64,000 nt of DNA from Buddleja alternifolia (GCA_019426215.1 CM033400.1:20382568-20446567), one strand, 5' to 3'. Shown: positions 1 through 12,704, counted from the stretch's first letter. Translations and numbers: made by a program. The notes: generated by a model from the sequence alone, not told the origin.

Positions 1-1330
1 TCGTATTTTGCACCTTTTAGACGCCTCTTTTTTTGTATTTTGATCTGTTCTTGAGTTTATTTATGCCACATGCTTTGATTGTATGATTGGTTGTGTTTCT
101 TTAGGTTATTTGAGAATTGGAGCAAAAATGAGTAAAAAGATCAAAAAATTTCTCAAAATACACCTTTAGCCATGGCTATAATGACCCTTAGCCACGGTGA
201 TCCTGAAGGAACCTTCGCGCTTTGAAGATATGAAGTTACCAAGGCTAAAAAACGTGTAAAACGTGAACAACGGATTTTAGCCGTGGCTACTGACTTTTTA
301 ACCGCGGCTACAGGCTATTTTCAGCAGCGATAAATACGCAGTTTTTAGGTCAAATTCGGAACTTTTGCCAACTTTTGAGAGTTTTGACAGTTTGAAACAC
401 ACCAAGAGGGTTGAGAGAAGTCTGAGGAAGAAGAAAAACACGAGGATACTCCATCTTTGTCTACAAAGGCAGAGAATTCAAGCAAGATCTATCAAGAAAC
501 GTTATTAGGGAGTTTTAATTTCATGCTTTTAGATTTGTTTTCATTGAACATGTCTTTCAAGATTAATTTTCTCTTTTCTTTTATGACTATGACTTAATTT
601 CCCTTTGATTGAGACCATGTGAAATCCAATTACTATGTTTGATTTATGAGTATTATTTTTCCGGATTAAATTTGTTTTGGGTTATGTGTTTAATACTTGT
701 TCTTAAAGCCTATGATTGCTTAGCTACCAATCGTATGAATTTGTGCTTAGTTTTGAGACTGAGAGGAGATAAACTAGGGATGCATCTAGGTATTAAACAC
801 CACAACGTAAAATTGACTAGAGATAGATTCGATTTTCTTGTGTGTGCTTTCCGTGAAAATGGGAAATTCCATGAATCTTTGTAATGCGTTTTCATTAATT
901 TGAATTTCATATAGAGATATAGAAATCGTTAATGAAAATAGAATTGCTATACCAATAGATTGGATAGTAAGTAATTTAGGGAATTTCGCCTTAACCTAAT
1001 CAATCTAATAATACTGTAAGATAGAATCATAGTCAAATTGAATAGTTGGTTGAATCATGTGCCTTAATCACATTGATTTAATTCAAAGTTAATCTCTCAT
1101 TAGTTGGTAATTGTTATTTAGTATTTTAATTCATAATTCACATCTTTATCTATTGATTTAAGTTAGAATTAGATAACACAGTAATTTCAGTACTTAAATA
1201 CAATTGTCTCTAGGGTACGATAATCCGAACTTACATCCACTATATTACTTGCACGACCTAGTACACTTGCTAAAATTTTGTGTGTCACCCTTTCTCCTAG
1301 ATTTGCCCTCTCAAATTCGACATCATTAGT
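1..1330. repeat. Probable LTR-retrotransposon-derived non-coding stretch
   Basis: No convincing gene. The segment at about 1210-1310, with a 'cttgcacgacctagtacactt' type phrase just before a pyrimidine-rich stretch, resembles the ends of plant LTR retrotransposon leaders as I remember them. Bases 165-330 hold four imperfect palindromes of the form AGCC-R/Y-GGCT. The 91-codon frame at 609-884 has no domain-like composition and reads as chance. The element family and its borders cannot be set because the left part lies outside the window. Confidence 0.3.
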
Positions 1331-1787
1331 TGGAAAAAAAAAAGTTAATTATGAAAGTTTCATAAAGTCGTAGATGGAATTAAAAGAAATATGAGGAAAA
1401 AACTGCTAACTTGTCTTGCCTTTATCCTTAGACTAAGCATGATTTTTTTTTTTTTTTTTTATGTTTGTGGGAAAAACGTGAAAATGAAGTTAAAAAATAA
1501 TAGTTACATATTTGTACAATATTTTGCTTCTAAAAATTTGCCCGAGCATTTGTTAAACATGTGTTCAGGTTTAAAAAGAATGCATAATATATGAGAAATA
1601 GAAATATTTCTTATTATCATTTGTCTTTCATCTACTTTCATAGTACATGATTGGAGAATTCTAGACGATTTGGACATTCTCCATAGAATAAATAAAATCC
1701 AATAAATTACAAAAATATAGAATCAACTATATTACTGCAGTGCAGATGAAAGAAACTAAGGAAAAAGAATGAATAAATTGCTAGTCA
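1331..1787. other. AT-rich spacer, nothing recognisable
   Basis: Short homopolymer A and T runs (for example at 1334 and 1443). No coding frame with protein-like composition, no paired ends and no RNA gene seen. Confidence 0.5.
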
Positions 1788-4700
1788 CCTTTTTTTTTTG
1801 TTGTAAAAACAGATTCATTGAATAAAAAGGAGTTACATAAAAAGTGCACAAGGTACTACCTTGCCACAAAACAACTAGCCGACATAGGCTAGAACCAACG
1901 AGCACATGCGCCAAATTGGTAAACTTACTATGCTATACACTAATAATCAAAGTTTGGGCCCTATAATCCGTGCAATGTTCAACAGTAAACCGACTACTAA
2001 CCCTTGTAGCGAGCGCCAATCGATCAATCTCTAACCAGTTGGTTTGGAGAGTCAAGTGTAAAACACCCCTCGGACTATTACTTGAGTTAAGTAGGGTTCA
2101 GAAGAACAAGGATCACTATGCCTGAACCAAGAGTCATGGTGATATCAAAGCAATTAGAGGCCAAAACCAGTAAACAAACAACATAGCAAAAGCTCTTGCA
2201 TGTATAAAAAACTAGACGAAAAACCATCTGATCACCATACAATTTTCCACAGACGCCTTAGAACAACACTTTGGATCGACTCCTTCAAATTAAGAGTAAC
2301 TAGACGAGTCCTGACAAGATCCAGAGCTAACATAGCCACTGCATTAGGGGTTCTTCTTTTACCATTAAAGGTTATTTCATTCCTTTCCTTCCAAATATTA
2401 TACACTATAGATGCCAAAAGCATCCTTTGAGCAACATTAATTAAATGTTTACCTCTCCATTTAGAGGAAACTCTTGTGATACCTGTTCTCCAAGAATTTG
2501 CCGGCCATAAGAACTTAACCTGTGACTTAAGAACTACAAGACATTGATGTGAGAACTGACATTGAAAAACCAAATGATCATGAGTTTCTATCTCTTGACT
2601 ATCGCACAAGCAACAAGAATTATTATTTAAAGCTATCCAAGGTTTATCTTTCGTAGAAAGACGCTCCTTAATAGCTAACCATAAAATAAACAAATGTCTT
2701 GGGATCTTACCTGGTCCTCTAAGTAGTTGAGTCCACATTAGCTTACCATCCTTTTCACGCAAAAAGTTCCGGGCAGATTGCGTAGAAAACCTTCCATTCG
2801 CTGTGCTTGTCCATCGAATACCATCCTCTTCACCATGATAAATAACCGGGAGGTGCTCATTGATCTTCCGAGTAATGATGGTATTAGGGCACGACCAGTG
2901 CCACTGCCCATTAAGTATGATTGCTGACAATCGGGTTTGTGCATGCAAGCCAAGCTGCCTCGAGCCAAGAGGGAATGCTTCATCCAGTATACCGAGAGGA
3001 TGCAAAGGGTCCTTCCATAACAGCTTACTCTCCCCATTTCCAATAGTGGACTCGATGATAGGTGTAATCGTCCTACGTAGCTTAAGTAATTGTTTCCAAC
3101 ACCAAGTACTTGATGTCGTCGGATTTAAAGCCCATATAGTTTAATTACCTATACGATTCGCTACAATCCATTCTACCCAAACTGAATTCTCATTCTTGGA
3201 TATAATATCCCATAAATGCTTAGCCATTAGCGACTTATTACTCAAAGAAAAAGATACTATACCAAGGCCACCCTCCTCTTCCGGTTTACAAACATCATTC
3301 CATTTAACCTTTGTGTATCCAATTTCATGATTTCCTTTCCAAAGAAAGCGCCGCAACAACTTCTCAATATCTCTTATAACGCTCTTAGGCAAGAAAAAAA
3401 CGCTCGCCCAATAAATACTCATAGAGGAAAGTACCGCCTTTATCAGTTGAAGTCGCCCCGCATATGACAAGCTTTTATTCGTCCATGATGACATTCGATC
3501 AGCAACTTTGCTCACAAGCGGGTCGCAATCAGCTCTTCTAAGTATTGAGGTTGTCAGGGGAACGCCCAAATAACGAACCGGTAAATTTCCTTCCGGGAAT
3601 CCATATATGTTATGAATAGGCAGCCCCCTCTCTCTTGCCTTAGCAGATATGAACATGTTACTTTTCGATGGGTTAGCCTTTAATCCCGCCAAACTTGTAA
3701 AAAGGTCTGTGCCCTGCTTAAGAGTGAGAATCGACTGTTCATCTGCATGACAAAACAATAGCAAATCATCAGTGAATGCAAGCATGAAAGTTTTTGTTAA
3801 GTCACATTTCCAGTGGTATTTAAAAAAAGGAGAATCATTATAAACTTATACAATATTCCATGCAACACTTCCATTACAAGTACAAAGAGATATGGCGATA
3901 TCGGATCGCCTTGGCGAAGACCACGGGCCCCAAAAAAATAACCTTCCGATTTCCCATTAATATTAATGGAAAACGACGGAGTAGTAATACATTCTCCAAC
4001 CCATCTGATGAACCTAGGGTGAAAATCCATATACTCCAAAACCCTGAGCAAGAAGTCCCATTCTACCATATCATATGCTTTCATAAGATCCACCTTGAAC
4101 GCACACCTTTCCAGCAATTTTTTCCGTTTGTATCCATTAAAGAGCTCTTGGGCGAGAAGGATATTATCACTGATTTTCCCACTTGGAATGAACATTGTCT
4201 GTGCTTTATCTACTAAGCTACCTAAAGAGCCTGTAATTCTGTTTGCCAAAATCTTCGATATGACTTTATATAAGACATTGCAGCATGCTATTGGGCGAAA
4301 GTCACTTGGCTTCTTCGGAGCTTCCATTTTTGGGATAAGTGAGATTAATGTTGAGTTAACGGCCTTTAGAATTTGGCCTTTCTCGAAAAAGTTCTTAATA
4401 GCTCTACAAAAACCAGTACCAACAATTGGCCATGCTTTCTTAAAAAAAGCTGCTATAAACCCATCCGGTCCCGGTGATTTATCGTCAGGAAAAGAGAATA
4501 AAACTTCTTTTATTTCAGCATCCTCAACCGAGCTCACCATGCCTATTGATTCTTCCTCAGATAATTTATTTCTCACATAGCATTCAAAATCCGGTAGCAC
4601 AAAATCCTGGTTGCGTGATTTTGTTCCCAATAATTGAGTATAGAAATTTAAGATATCCTCTTTAATTCTTACACTATCTGTGACTTCAATTCCATTTTCA

Positions 4701-5625
4701 TCCTCCAAGCGATAAATTCTAGACTTAGCTCGGTACACAACAATTTTTTTGAAAAAATAAGATGTACATTTTTCTCCATCCCTAAGCCAATCAGTCTTAG
4801 CCCGTTGAGATAAAAAAAGAACGTTCTGCTATAGCTGCTTGAGCATAGATGTGGCAACAAAACTGTTCAAGCTCCTGTAACTCACTGTCAGATGGATATT
4901 TAACTTGGTATTCCTGCACAATAGTCAAATAATTACGAGCTTTATCGACATTAAGAGTTAAGTTACCCTTGTGCTTACGAAGATATTTGAAAAGAGGTTT
5001 CAATGCTTTAAGTTTCTTAGTAAGAGAATACATGGGAACCCTGACTATATAATTATTCCATACCTGGCTAACTATAGTAAGAAAATTAGGGTCTCTCACC
5101 AGAAAGTTGTCAAATCGGAATATATTACCCGTAGTTTCGTTTGTATCTCCAAATGTCATGACTAGCGGGCTGTGATCCGACGTACGGGGTGGGGCACTAA
5201 GGTAAGAAGTCAAAGAATACCGGATCAACCATGATGGGTTTGCAATAACCCGATCCAATCTTTTCCAAATTCGAGCCAACCCCCCTCTGTTGTTGCACCA
5301 GGTAAAAAGAGCACCTTGCATGGGTACAGTAGTAAGGTCCGCAGCTGCCATAAATGCTTGAAAATCCATTTGCCCGGGTGATTCCTCAATTCCACCTAGC
5401 ACCTCACTTTCATCTAGAGTAACATTAAAATCACCGAGTAGGATCCATTCATGCTCTGCCATATGCTCAGCATACTGGATTATATTATCCCACAAATCCC
5501 TACGATCATCTGCAGAATTAAAAGCGTATGTAAAAGAAACATACATATGATTATTATGCGGTAAAGACTTAATAAGATAGTGTACCACCTGAAGGGGAAT
5601 TTTATTATGCAGGTAGCCACCATTT
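1788..5625 (-). mobile_element. 5'-truncated L1-type LINE (no RNase H)
   Basis: A non-LTR retrotransposon lies on the minus strand. Its 3' end is marked by the T-run at about 1791-1799 (the poly(A) tail as seen on the + strand). Reading leftward from about 5622 the order is endonuclease, reverse transcriptase, then a zinc-binding RT-associated domain (zf-RVT), as in plant L1 elements. The coding sequence begins inside the endonuclease domain, so the first part of ORF2 and all of ORF1 are missing, the usual result of incomplete target-primed reverse transcription. A weak 10-bp similarity (gctagtcacc near 1780, ggtagccacc near 5614) could be a decayed target duplication, but two mismatches make this doubtful. 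Confidence 0.85.
2232..5622 (-). pseudogene. LINE ORF2 polyprotein remnant (EN-RT-zf-RVT)
   Basis: Four coding blocks continue one another. Block 1 (about 4797-5622) is the C-terminal two thirds of an AP-type endonuclease, with GDFN and SDHSP motifs visible. Block 2 (3797-4738) is the RT fingers and palm with the SPGPDGF and GLRQGDPISP motifs. Block 3 (3141-3785) starts at the catalytic box, which reads FTDD rather than the usual FADD. Block 4 (2232-3005) is the C-x2-C-type zf-RVT domain (CCLCDSQEIETHDHLVFQC). The breaks at about 4800-4815 and 3820-3830 both fall in T/A homopolymers and are frame slips, so the copy is not functional. No RNase H domain follows the zinc-binding region. Confidence 0.85.
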
Positions 5626-5900
5626 GTTTATCTCTCTGATTTCTATGGAGAAAACAACCTTTTTCTTTTGATTGCAGTTACCCGTTGTTGCTTTACCTTC
5701 TCCAAATTGTTGTACCACAACAATGGCAGTTACCACAAAAAACATGCATGACTTTTTTTTGTACGTGGGAGTGAGAGCATTTTGATGGAAGTTTTTGTTG
5801 TTAGATGTGAGTTAGATTGATCCAATTTGGAAAAGGGCATTTTAGGTAGTTCAAATGAAAACATACCATGGTGGTTATTCTACGAGGTGAAGGCATTATA
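5626..5900. other. Intergenic spacer
   Basis: Mixed sequence between the LINE truncation point and the next repeat. No gene or paired repeat recognised. Confidence 0.4.
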
Positions 5901-5902
5901 TT

Positions 5903-6905
5903 ATATATATATATATACTAGCAGCGTGGGCACACTCGATGCGTGTGCAAATAAAATTATTTAATATAATTCAAAACAATTATTGTAATATGACATAAGA
6001 TATGAAAGTATATGTTAGTTCATGAGATACCATATCTTTCTCTAAGGAACTGGATACGTTAAATGACCTTACTTGGCTAAGATAAACGACTACTATCCCT
6101 GGTCTATCGGGCAAGTTCGTTAGGGTGCCTTTCTCTTCGTATTAAAAAAAAATAAAAAAAGTCTTCAAAAATTCAAGAACTATTTTTTGTTTAATGAAAT
6201 AAGAAATAAATCATCATTCTCCCCACAAAATAATGAAATCATCATACAACAAAAAGAAGACTCAAACAGTATATATTAAAACATTGAATTATACCAACCT
6301 TTTTTTCTTTTTCTTTATTTGCCCAATAACCCTTTCGCCCTCTGTTCCTCGTGTGCCTTCCAAGTTCCTTCATTTTTCTACCTTCCAATGCTATCAATCC
6401 ACTTCCCATTTTTGGTTGTGCTTCTCCAACAACCTCTTGTCACAAAAATATTGAGTGAAGCTTCTCCACAGCCTTTGTTAGTTTCAATTCACCATATTTA
6501 ATTAAAGTTCATGTTCAGAAATGATGGATTCAAAGAACTGGGTTATGAATAGTTTGGTAATCATGTAACCTCTTTGAGTAGGGAAAGAAGAAGGAGGTTT
6601 CCAGATGTGAGATTGAAAAAGTTGAATTAGTTTTTGTTGAGAAAGAAATGTTCCATCCGACTTCATTTTGAAGAAACCAATTTTATTGTGGAGTTTTAGG
6701 AAGATAATGGTGAAGTTGGTTATTATCCTAATCTTGCAGTTACCCAACGTGGGCAAAGGCCTGGCAGGAATGTTTTTACTAATTTAACCTTTTAGCTATG
6801 TACAATTCTATAGTGTTGGAGGGATATTTTGGACAATACACATTTGGTTTTTCAAGACGGTTACGCTAAGGCCCACACCTCTAATAAATAGTATATAGAT
6901 AATAT
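5903..6905. mobile_element. Candidate ~1-kb non-autonomous element with inverted ends
   Basis: The left end (tatatatatatactag then gcagcgtgggcacac, to about 5935) and the right end (gcccacacctctaataaatag then tatatag, about 6870-6900) are imperfect inverted copies of each other: TA-rich tip, CTA..TAG, then GTGGGC. Between them there is no transposase-like frame; the small open frames (6233-6501, 6502-6756) have unremarkable composition. The class is uncertain: Mutator-like or Helitron-derived are both possible. The TA-rich flanks prevent a clear target-duplication call. Confidence 0.4.
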
Positions 6906-7205
6906 ATAAAAGAGTATAGATTGATAATGGAAACTTTACCACAAATAGAAAAAGAGCATATACATTGAAGTTTGAACTAATTTAGAAGTGGGGATAGACC
7001 AATTTATACCGGTATTCGCGCGGGAGGCTTCTTAAACCAAGACAGTCAAAATTCAGATTATACCCTAAACCGTCCTTTCACGCGTCCTTGTTTTTCTCCC
7101 ACTTGTTCTTCTCCTTCAATCTTTCTCTCCTCAAATCATACATATTATTATTATTCCACACACACAAAAAAAAATTCCATAAAGCTAGCTTTTATTTGTT
7201 CTTCA

Positions 7206-10200
7206 ATGGCGTACCAAAGTCAAGCCCAAATGTACCCCCAATCAAATTACGAAACTGCCCCTCCTCTCCGCCATTCCTCTTCCTCTCCATCCCTCTACCC
7301 CACCGTCGAAATTAAAGACCTGGATAACCTCTTCACCGACTCATATGACGTAAATGCCCCCAATACCCACCCTTATTCCCCATCTGCCCCTCCTCAATCT
7401 TCGATCGAGGAAACCCTAATCACAGTCCCCGGCGCAATCCTCCACTTGATCGACAAGCACTACTCCGTCGAGCTCGCCACCGGAGATCTGACAATCCTCT
7501 GTCTCCGCCACGGAGAGGACACTGTGGCCGCCCTTGCCGCGGTCTCCGACGACATTCAGTGGCCTTTAAGCGAAGACCTAGCGGCCGTCAAGCTCGACTC
7601 TTCTCATTACTTCTTCTCCCTTCAGCCTCCACGCGAAATCGAGGACTCTGATTCTAGAGATGATGTAGAGAAGGAGGTTTTGAATTATGGATTGACGATT
7701 GTATCCAAGGGGCAGGAGGATTTGCTGGAGGAGTTGGATAGAGTTTTGGATACTTACTGTAGTTTTTCGGTGCAGAAGTTGGAGGACAAATTGATAGTGA
7801 CGGAGGCAGTGAGAGAGGTCACGGCTGGAGAATTAGAGACAGACAAGAAGAAGAAGGAGGCGGTGGAGGGGCAGTGTGCAGCGTATTGGACGACACTGGC
7901 GCCAAATGTGGAGGAATACAGTGGTAAAGCGGCACGGCTGATTGCATCAGGGTCAGGGCAGCTGATTAAGGGAATTTTATGGTGTGGAGATGTGACATTG
8001 GATCGGTTGAAGTGGGGAGATGAGGTTTTGAAGAAGAGGATCTCATCCGGGGCTAATACTGAGATTCATCCTTCTACCTTGAAAAGAATCCAAAGGTTTG
8101 TTCGTTGAATTTTGTCTGATTATTTGTTTCTATCATCAAAGACGAATTGAATCAGCTGTCCAGATTTGTGTTTCTTCTTGTATATTAGTTTGTTTTGTAA
8201 CTTTACGTGTTACTTTAGGGGTATGATTTTTTGTAAATTGGATGCATTTAGGTGATTAATTTGTGGGTTACTGGGTGCAGGGTAAAGAGGGTGACAAAGA
8301 TTACTGAGAAGGTAGCAAATGGGGTTCTTTCTGGAGTAGTGAAGGTGTCGGGACACTTTACTAAGTCTGTTGCAAATTCAAAAGTAGGAAAGACATTTTT
8401 CCGTCTGTTGCCAGGGGAAGTTGTGCTGGCTTCTCTCGATGGATTTAGTACGTCAAACATCCGTCTAACTATACTTCATATACTCAACAAACTAATATAT
8501 GCAAATTTATGTGTGTGTGTATTCTTGATTACATGTTCAAATTCAGAGTTACTTGTCGTCCATCTATATATGTAAAAGTATAAACTAAAAAAGAAGAAGA
8601 GAAAACTACTTAATGGCAATGGAGGAAGAAGTTAACTTGCTGTTGTTTTAAAGGGACTAGTAGGAAATCTATATTGATCTCGAAAATCATATTTGATATT
8701 GATTAGATTAGGAATTAGATTATGGATATAATTGGTGATTGATTGATGATTTGATCTAATTGTGATATGATTTGGAGTGATTTTCTCCGTCATCACATTT
8801 ATCACTTGTTAATTTCACCTATATATAGAGGTGACTCTTGTAATTCATACTCAAGAGAGAATAAAAGTCTTATAGCCCTTTGGTCATTGTTTTGTGGATG
8901 TAGGCCAAATGGCCGAACCACGTAATTCTTGTGTTTTCTTCTTCTCTGTTCAATCTCTCAACCTAATATGAAATTTCAACATGGTATCAGAGCATGTTAC
9001 ATCCTACATCCTGCTCCATTTGCTTTCGCATAGCACGATGGTCATTCCATGCATTTCATTCATTGGTAGCAAACTGATCATCGTATATGGATTGTTCCAT
9101 ATTGTAGTGCACAAAGTGTTATTCTGTGCATATTTTATTTCATCATGGATCTCCAACTTCATGAAGTCCAAAAAGAATCCAAGTTTTTTCTTGAAGGCAT
9201 TTCTTTTATTTCAAGTTGAACACTTCAATTCAGATTTATGTGTTCACCTTGAGGGAGAGTATTGGAAATCAAGATTGATCTCGAAAATCATATTTGATAT
9301 GATTTAGATTATGGATATAATTGGTGATTGATTGATGATTTGATTTGGAGTGATTTTCTCCATCATCACATTCATCACATGTTAATTTCACATATATATA
9401 GAGGTGACTCTTGTAATTCATACTCAAGAGAGAATGAAAGTCTTATAGCCCTTTGGTCATTGTTTCGTGGATGTAGGCCAAATGGCCGAACCACGTAATT
9501 CTTGTGTTTTCTTCTTCTCTGTTCAATCTCTCAACCTAATATGAAATTTCAACATGGTATCAGAGCATGTTACATCCTACATCCTGCTCCATTTGCTTTT
9601 GCATAGCTCGATGGTCATTCCGTGCATTTCATTCATTGGTAGCAAATTGATCATCGTATATGGATTGTTCCATATTGTAGTGCACAAAGTGTTATTCCGT
9701 GCATGTTTTATTTCATCATGGATCTCCAACTTGATGAAGTCCAAAAAGAATCCAAGTTTTTTCTTGAAGGCATTTATTTTATTTCAAGTTGAACACTTCA
9801 ATTCATATTTATGTATTCACCTTGAGGGGGAGTGTTGGAAATTAAGATTGATCTCGAAAATCATATTTGATATGATTTAGATTATGGATATAATTGGTGA
9901 TTGATTGATGATTCAATTTAATTGTGATATGATTTGGAGTGATTTTCTCCATCATCACATTTATCACATGTTAATTTCACCTATATATAGAGGTGACTCT
10001 TGTAATTCATACTCAAGAGAGAATGAAAGTCTTATAGCCCTTTGGGCATTGTTTCGTGGATGTATGCCAAATGGCCGAACCACGTAATTCTTGTGTTTTC
10101 TTCTTCTCTCTTCAATTTCTCAATCTAATATGAAATTTCATCAGAATGTTTATTTGCCATGAAAAGTATAATAGGAACATTGTGCTAATAAATGGATGAC

Positions 10201-10718
10201 GCTCATGAACAGGAAATTTGTCATTCTTTTCTGGTACTTTATATTATGGCATGTAACGGGTACACTTTTTTCCTCAACATTCATTTTTAGTTATTGAGAT
10301 GTTTATACATTATTCATATGCTAGCTAGTTCATATAATCAATTCAGTGTTAAATTGAGTAATCGCTTAGCAGTAGCCAAGGCAAACCATATTTGGTTCTG
10401 CAGTTTGACATGTAACGTACGGTTTCAATAACAGGCAGAATGTGCGATGCGCTTGAAGTAGCTGGAAAGAATGTGATGTCAACCTCTTCAAATGTTACGA
10501 CTGGACTTGTCTCCCAAAGGTATGGCGAAGAGGCAGGCAAGGCAGCAAATGAGGGGCTGGGTGCTGCAGGGCATGCTGTTGGAACTGCATGGACTGTTTT
10601 TAAGATCAGGAAGGCACTCAATCCTAAAAGTGCATTAAATCCCGCTACCATGGCTAAGTTAAGTGCTAAATCCTCGTCGGCCAGAAAGAAATCTAGCAAA
10701 AGCCCCTCCACCAACTAA
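7206..10718 (+). CDS. Senescence/dehydration-associated protein, ERD7-like (3 exons)
   Basis: The exons I infer are 7206-8095, 8281-8447 and 10435-10718, giving about 446 aa with GT-AG borders and consistent phase. The N-terminal ~75 residues are Pro/Ser/Tyr-rich and low in complexity. A conserved block follows (residues ~75-160, with GAILHLIDKHYSVELATGDL). The C-terminal half is the plant senescence domain (spartin-like), beginning near YWTTLAPNVEEYSGKAARLI and rich in Gly/Ala/Val helices. The tail is basic and Ser/Lys-rich. In Arabidopsis the ERD7 family is induced by dehydration and cold and is linked to membrane-lipid remodelling; I infer a similar role here. The length is normal for the family. 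The ATG at 7206 follows a short pyrimidine-rich leader and precedes the conserved N-terminus. Intron 2 (about 2 kb) is enlarged by a TRIM array. Confidence 0.92.
8658..8978 (+). repeat. TRIM LTR copy 1
   Basis: The left outer LTR, about 321 bp. It differs from copies 2 and 3 by a small extra segment around 8698-8715 and by a mutated 5' tip (TAGTAGG for TGTTGG). It ends in TTTCA just before the primer site. Confidence 0.8.
9260..9551 (+). repeat. TRIM LTR copy 2 (shared middle LTR)
   Basis: About 292 bp. It begins TATTGGAAATC after the purine tract and ends TTTCA before the second primer site. It serves as the 3' LTR of the first unit and the 5' LTR of the second. Confidence 0.8.
9833..10140 (+). 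repeat. TRIM LTR copy 3
   Basis: About 308 bp. It begins with the canonical TGTTGGAAAT and ends TTTCA. No primer site follows, as expected for the outermost 3' LTR. Confidence 0.8.
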
Positions 10719-10932
10719 TGGACGTTCAATTCTTAGAATTGGTTATTATCTTATTTCTTGAAGTTAAGAAAGGGATGAAAGTACCTTACCCGGGAAATTG
10801 GGGGTTAAAGTCTTTGTTATTCTGTAGATATTGATGTACATTCAAAGACTAATTGTTTGTGTTTTTATGGGAGTAGCTGCAGCAAGAAAGTGCTGTGGCT
10901 CATTTTTTTTTATTTAGAATCACATTTTCTTG

Positions 10933-11258
10933 GGGAAATTACAATATTGGTTCCATAGAACAGGGGAGGTTGCAATTTGAATCCAATTGTTCACAAACTT
11001 GCAAAATTAGTCTCGTATGATACATTATTTTGCAATTTTGGCCCCATCCATTAAAAAATGGACGGAATTTGGTGTGCGGAAAATTGCAATTTAATACTGA
11101 TCATGTGCAAGGCACGTGCTAAACTAACGGTTTCCATCCATCTTTTAACGTCTAAGACTAAAAATGTATCCTATGGGACTAACTTTGCAAATTTGTAAAC
11201 ATTAAGACTAAAATTGCAAAGGGAACCTAATCATATCAGATTAATATTACAATTTCCC
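10933..11258. mobile_element. MITE with GGGAAATT(R/Y) inverted ends (~326 bp)
   Basis: The left tip GGGAAATTACAATATTGG and the right tip TTAATATTACAATTTCCC are inverted copies. The body is non-coding, with further internal inverted similarity (for example 'ggacggaatttgg' against 'tccatcttttaacg'). It lies about 215 bp downstream of the ERD7-like stop codon, at or just beyond its 3' UTR. Confidence 0.7.
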
Positions 11259-12704
11259 AATTTTCTTAGTATGATACTATTTGATGCATGATGTTTTTTT
11301 AATTCTTTTAATCCATGATTCATGCTGCCAGCAACCTGGAGATAATTGAAATATATGATGAAGGATAATGTTGTCACGGGAGGGAGTAGTTCTTTTGTGC
11401 CTTTTAGCGTGATGGGAAGAAGCTTAGTTGTTTAAGGAGGGCTTGGAAGCAAGACGACGAGGATGGATCCAATCGATCAATAAGGTAGCTCTTGAGCTTT
11501 TCTCTGAGAAGTCTGACTCTCATATTTCTCTTATTACTACATTACCTGAAAATTATCATTTTGATGATGCATTTTGTATAAGATTCTTCTTTTATCTTTC
11601 AATATGCACAAGTCTCTTGACATGACATACTCCACCACAAACAAGAGGTCCATCATAAACCAAGATTACCCATGCAAAATCGTATAGTATAATCGGTAGA
11701 AGTCCAGTTAGCAGTTTCTCTTCTCTGTTAAGTTTCTGTTATCAATTTTTCTTAAAAAAGAGATTGACTTTTGATTAGCTGAATACAGTTTTCCATTTCA
11801 TCTCGTCAGCTGATAATCTGTACGTGTATATCAGTGGCCTAACTTCTTATTTATGTGTTTCAAATTAAACTTGTTGAAATGGTAATGGGGATAATTGATA
11901 GGATAAGAGCAGCATGTAATTCTAACTCCAACCCTATCTCATGCTACGGGCCACGCTTACCTATCCTTTGTAGTTTTAGACTTTTAGTATAGTTGTTAGT
12001 TCGGTTCCTACTGCATCATCAACCAGAAGATATGTTAGGTCGGATGACACTTTTCTGGAAGTTGAATTTTCATTTAAATTAAACGCATTGAGTCGTAGTT
12101 TCATAGTTGCTTTTATTGTGTTTAGTACACTTTTGTGACAGTGGGTTTGCATTCAATATTAATTTATAGATGATGATTATCATGAATGTAGCCATCGTTA
12201 TACATGCTTTTGGTCTTTTCAATAGACTGAAGTACTTTTAATATAAAATTATTTGTGATCATCGTCGATATTTTAAATATTGTCACTCGTTATCTTGTTT
12301 TTATATATAGATAATAGATGATGATGATGATTTATTGGCCTGTATTTTGACATCTCAACATATGAAAGAGAGCTTCGACATTAGAAAATGTATTGTTCAT
12401 TGTGGTATGGTTGCTTATGGCGTTGTCAACTTGTGGATACAACGTTTATAATGTTTAACTGTGTAAACAGCTGTATTCAAGTTTTCTGCAATACCTGGGT
12501 GCAAGTTACTTTCTGGTCATATATAAACATCACAATGAATGCTATTAAGAAAGAAAGAATGAAAAATAAGATAGTGGTGATTAATATAGCAGAGTACTGA
12601 AGAAGCACAAGAGGCTTTATACTTGCTTTGATTGTGAACTTGTTAGTAAGGGTCCTCTTAATTATGTTTGTTAACCTACAGTGAGTTCACAGCATGTAAG
12701 AATA
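11259..12704. other. Intergenic spacer, no gene seen
   Basis: AT-rich, with small chance frames (65 and 70 codons at 11428 and 12388) that lack any domain-like composition. No RNA gene or paired repeat recognised. Confidence 0.5.

Larger units (their letters stand above)
8658..10140 (+). mobile_element. Tandem TRIM-like LTR retrotransposon array (LTR-int-LTR-int-LTR)
   Basis: Three direct LTR copies (8658-8978, 9260-9551, 9833-10140) are separated by two near-identical internal regions of about 280 bp. Each internal region opens with a perfect initiator-tRNA-Met primer site, TGGTATCAGAGC (8982-8993 and 9555-9566). Each closes with a purine tract (gagggagag at 9251, gagggggag at 9824) directly before the next LTR. 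The LTRs carry a TATATATAG promoter core and end in CA. The internal regions have no gag or pol, so this is a miniature terminal-repeat element (TRIM). The three-LTR layout is what unequal recombination between the LTRs of one element would leave. No clean 5-bp target duplication is visible (gggac on the left, tcaga on the right). It sits sense-oriented in intron 2 of the ERD7-like gene. Confidence 0.85.

Noticed and set aside
609..884. 91-codon open frame on the + strand
   Set aside because: Composition and hydrophobicity look random, the region is repeat-derived, and an antisense frame of similar length overlaps it.
1780..5620. Target-site duplication for the first LINE
   Set aside because: The best pair of flanking 10-mers has two mismatches and the 5' breakpoint is uncertain, so it is not claimed.
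6233..6756. Small open frames inside the 5.9-6.9 kb element
   Set aside because: Short, overlapping on both strands, and without transposase motifs.
8981..9307. 108-codon frames repeated at 8981 and 9554
   Set aside because: They begin inside the primer site and run across a purine tract into an LTR. Their similarity is explained by the duplicated TRIM unit, not by protein conservation.
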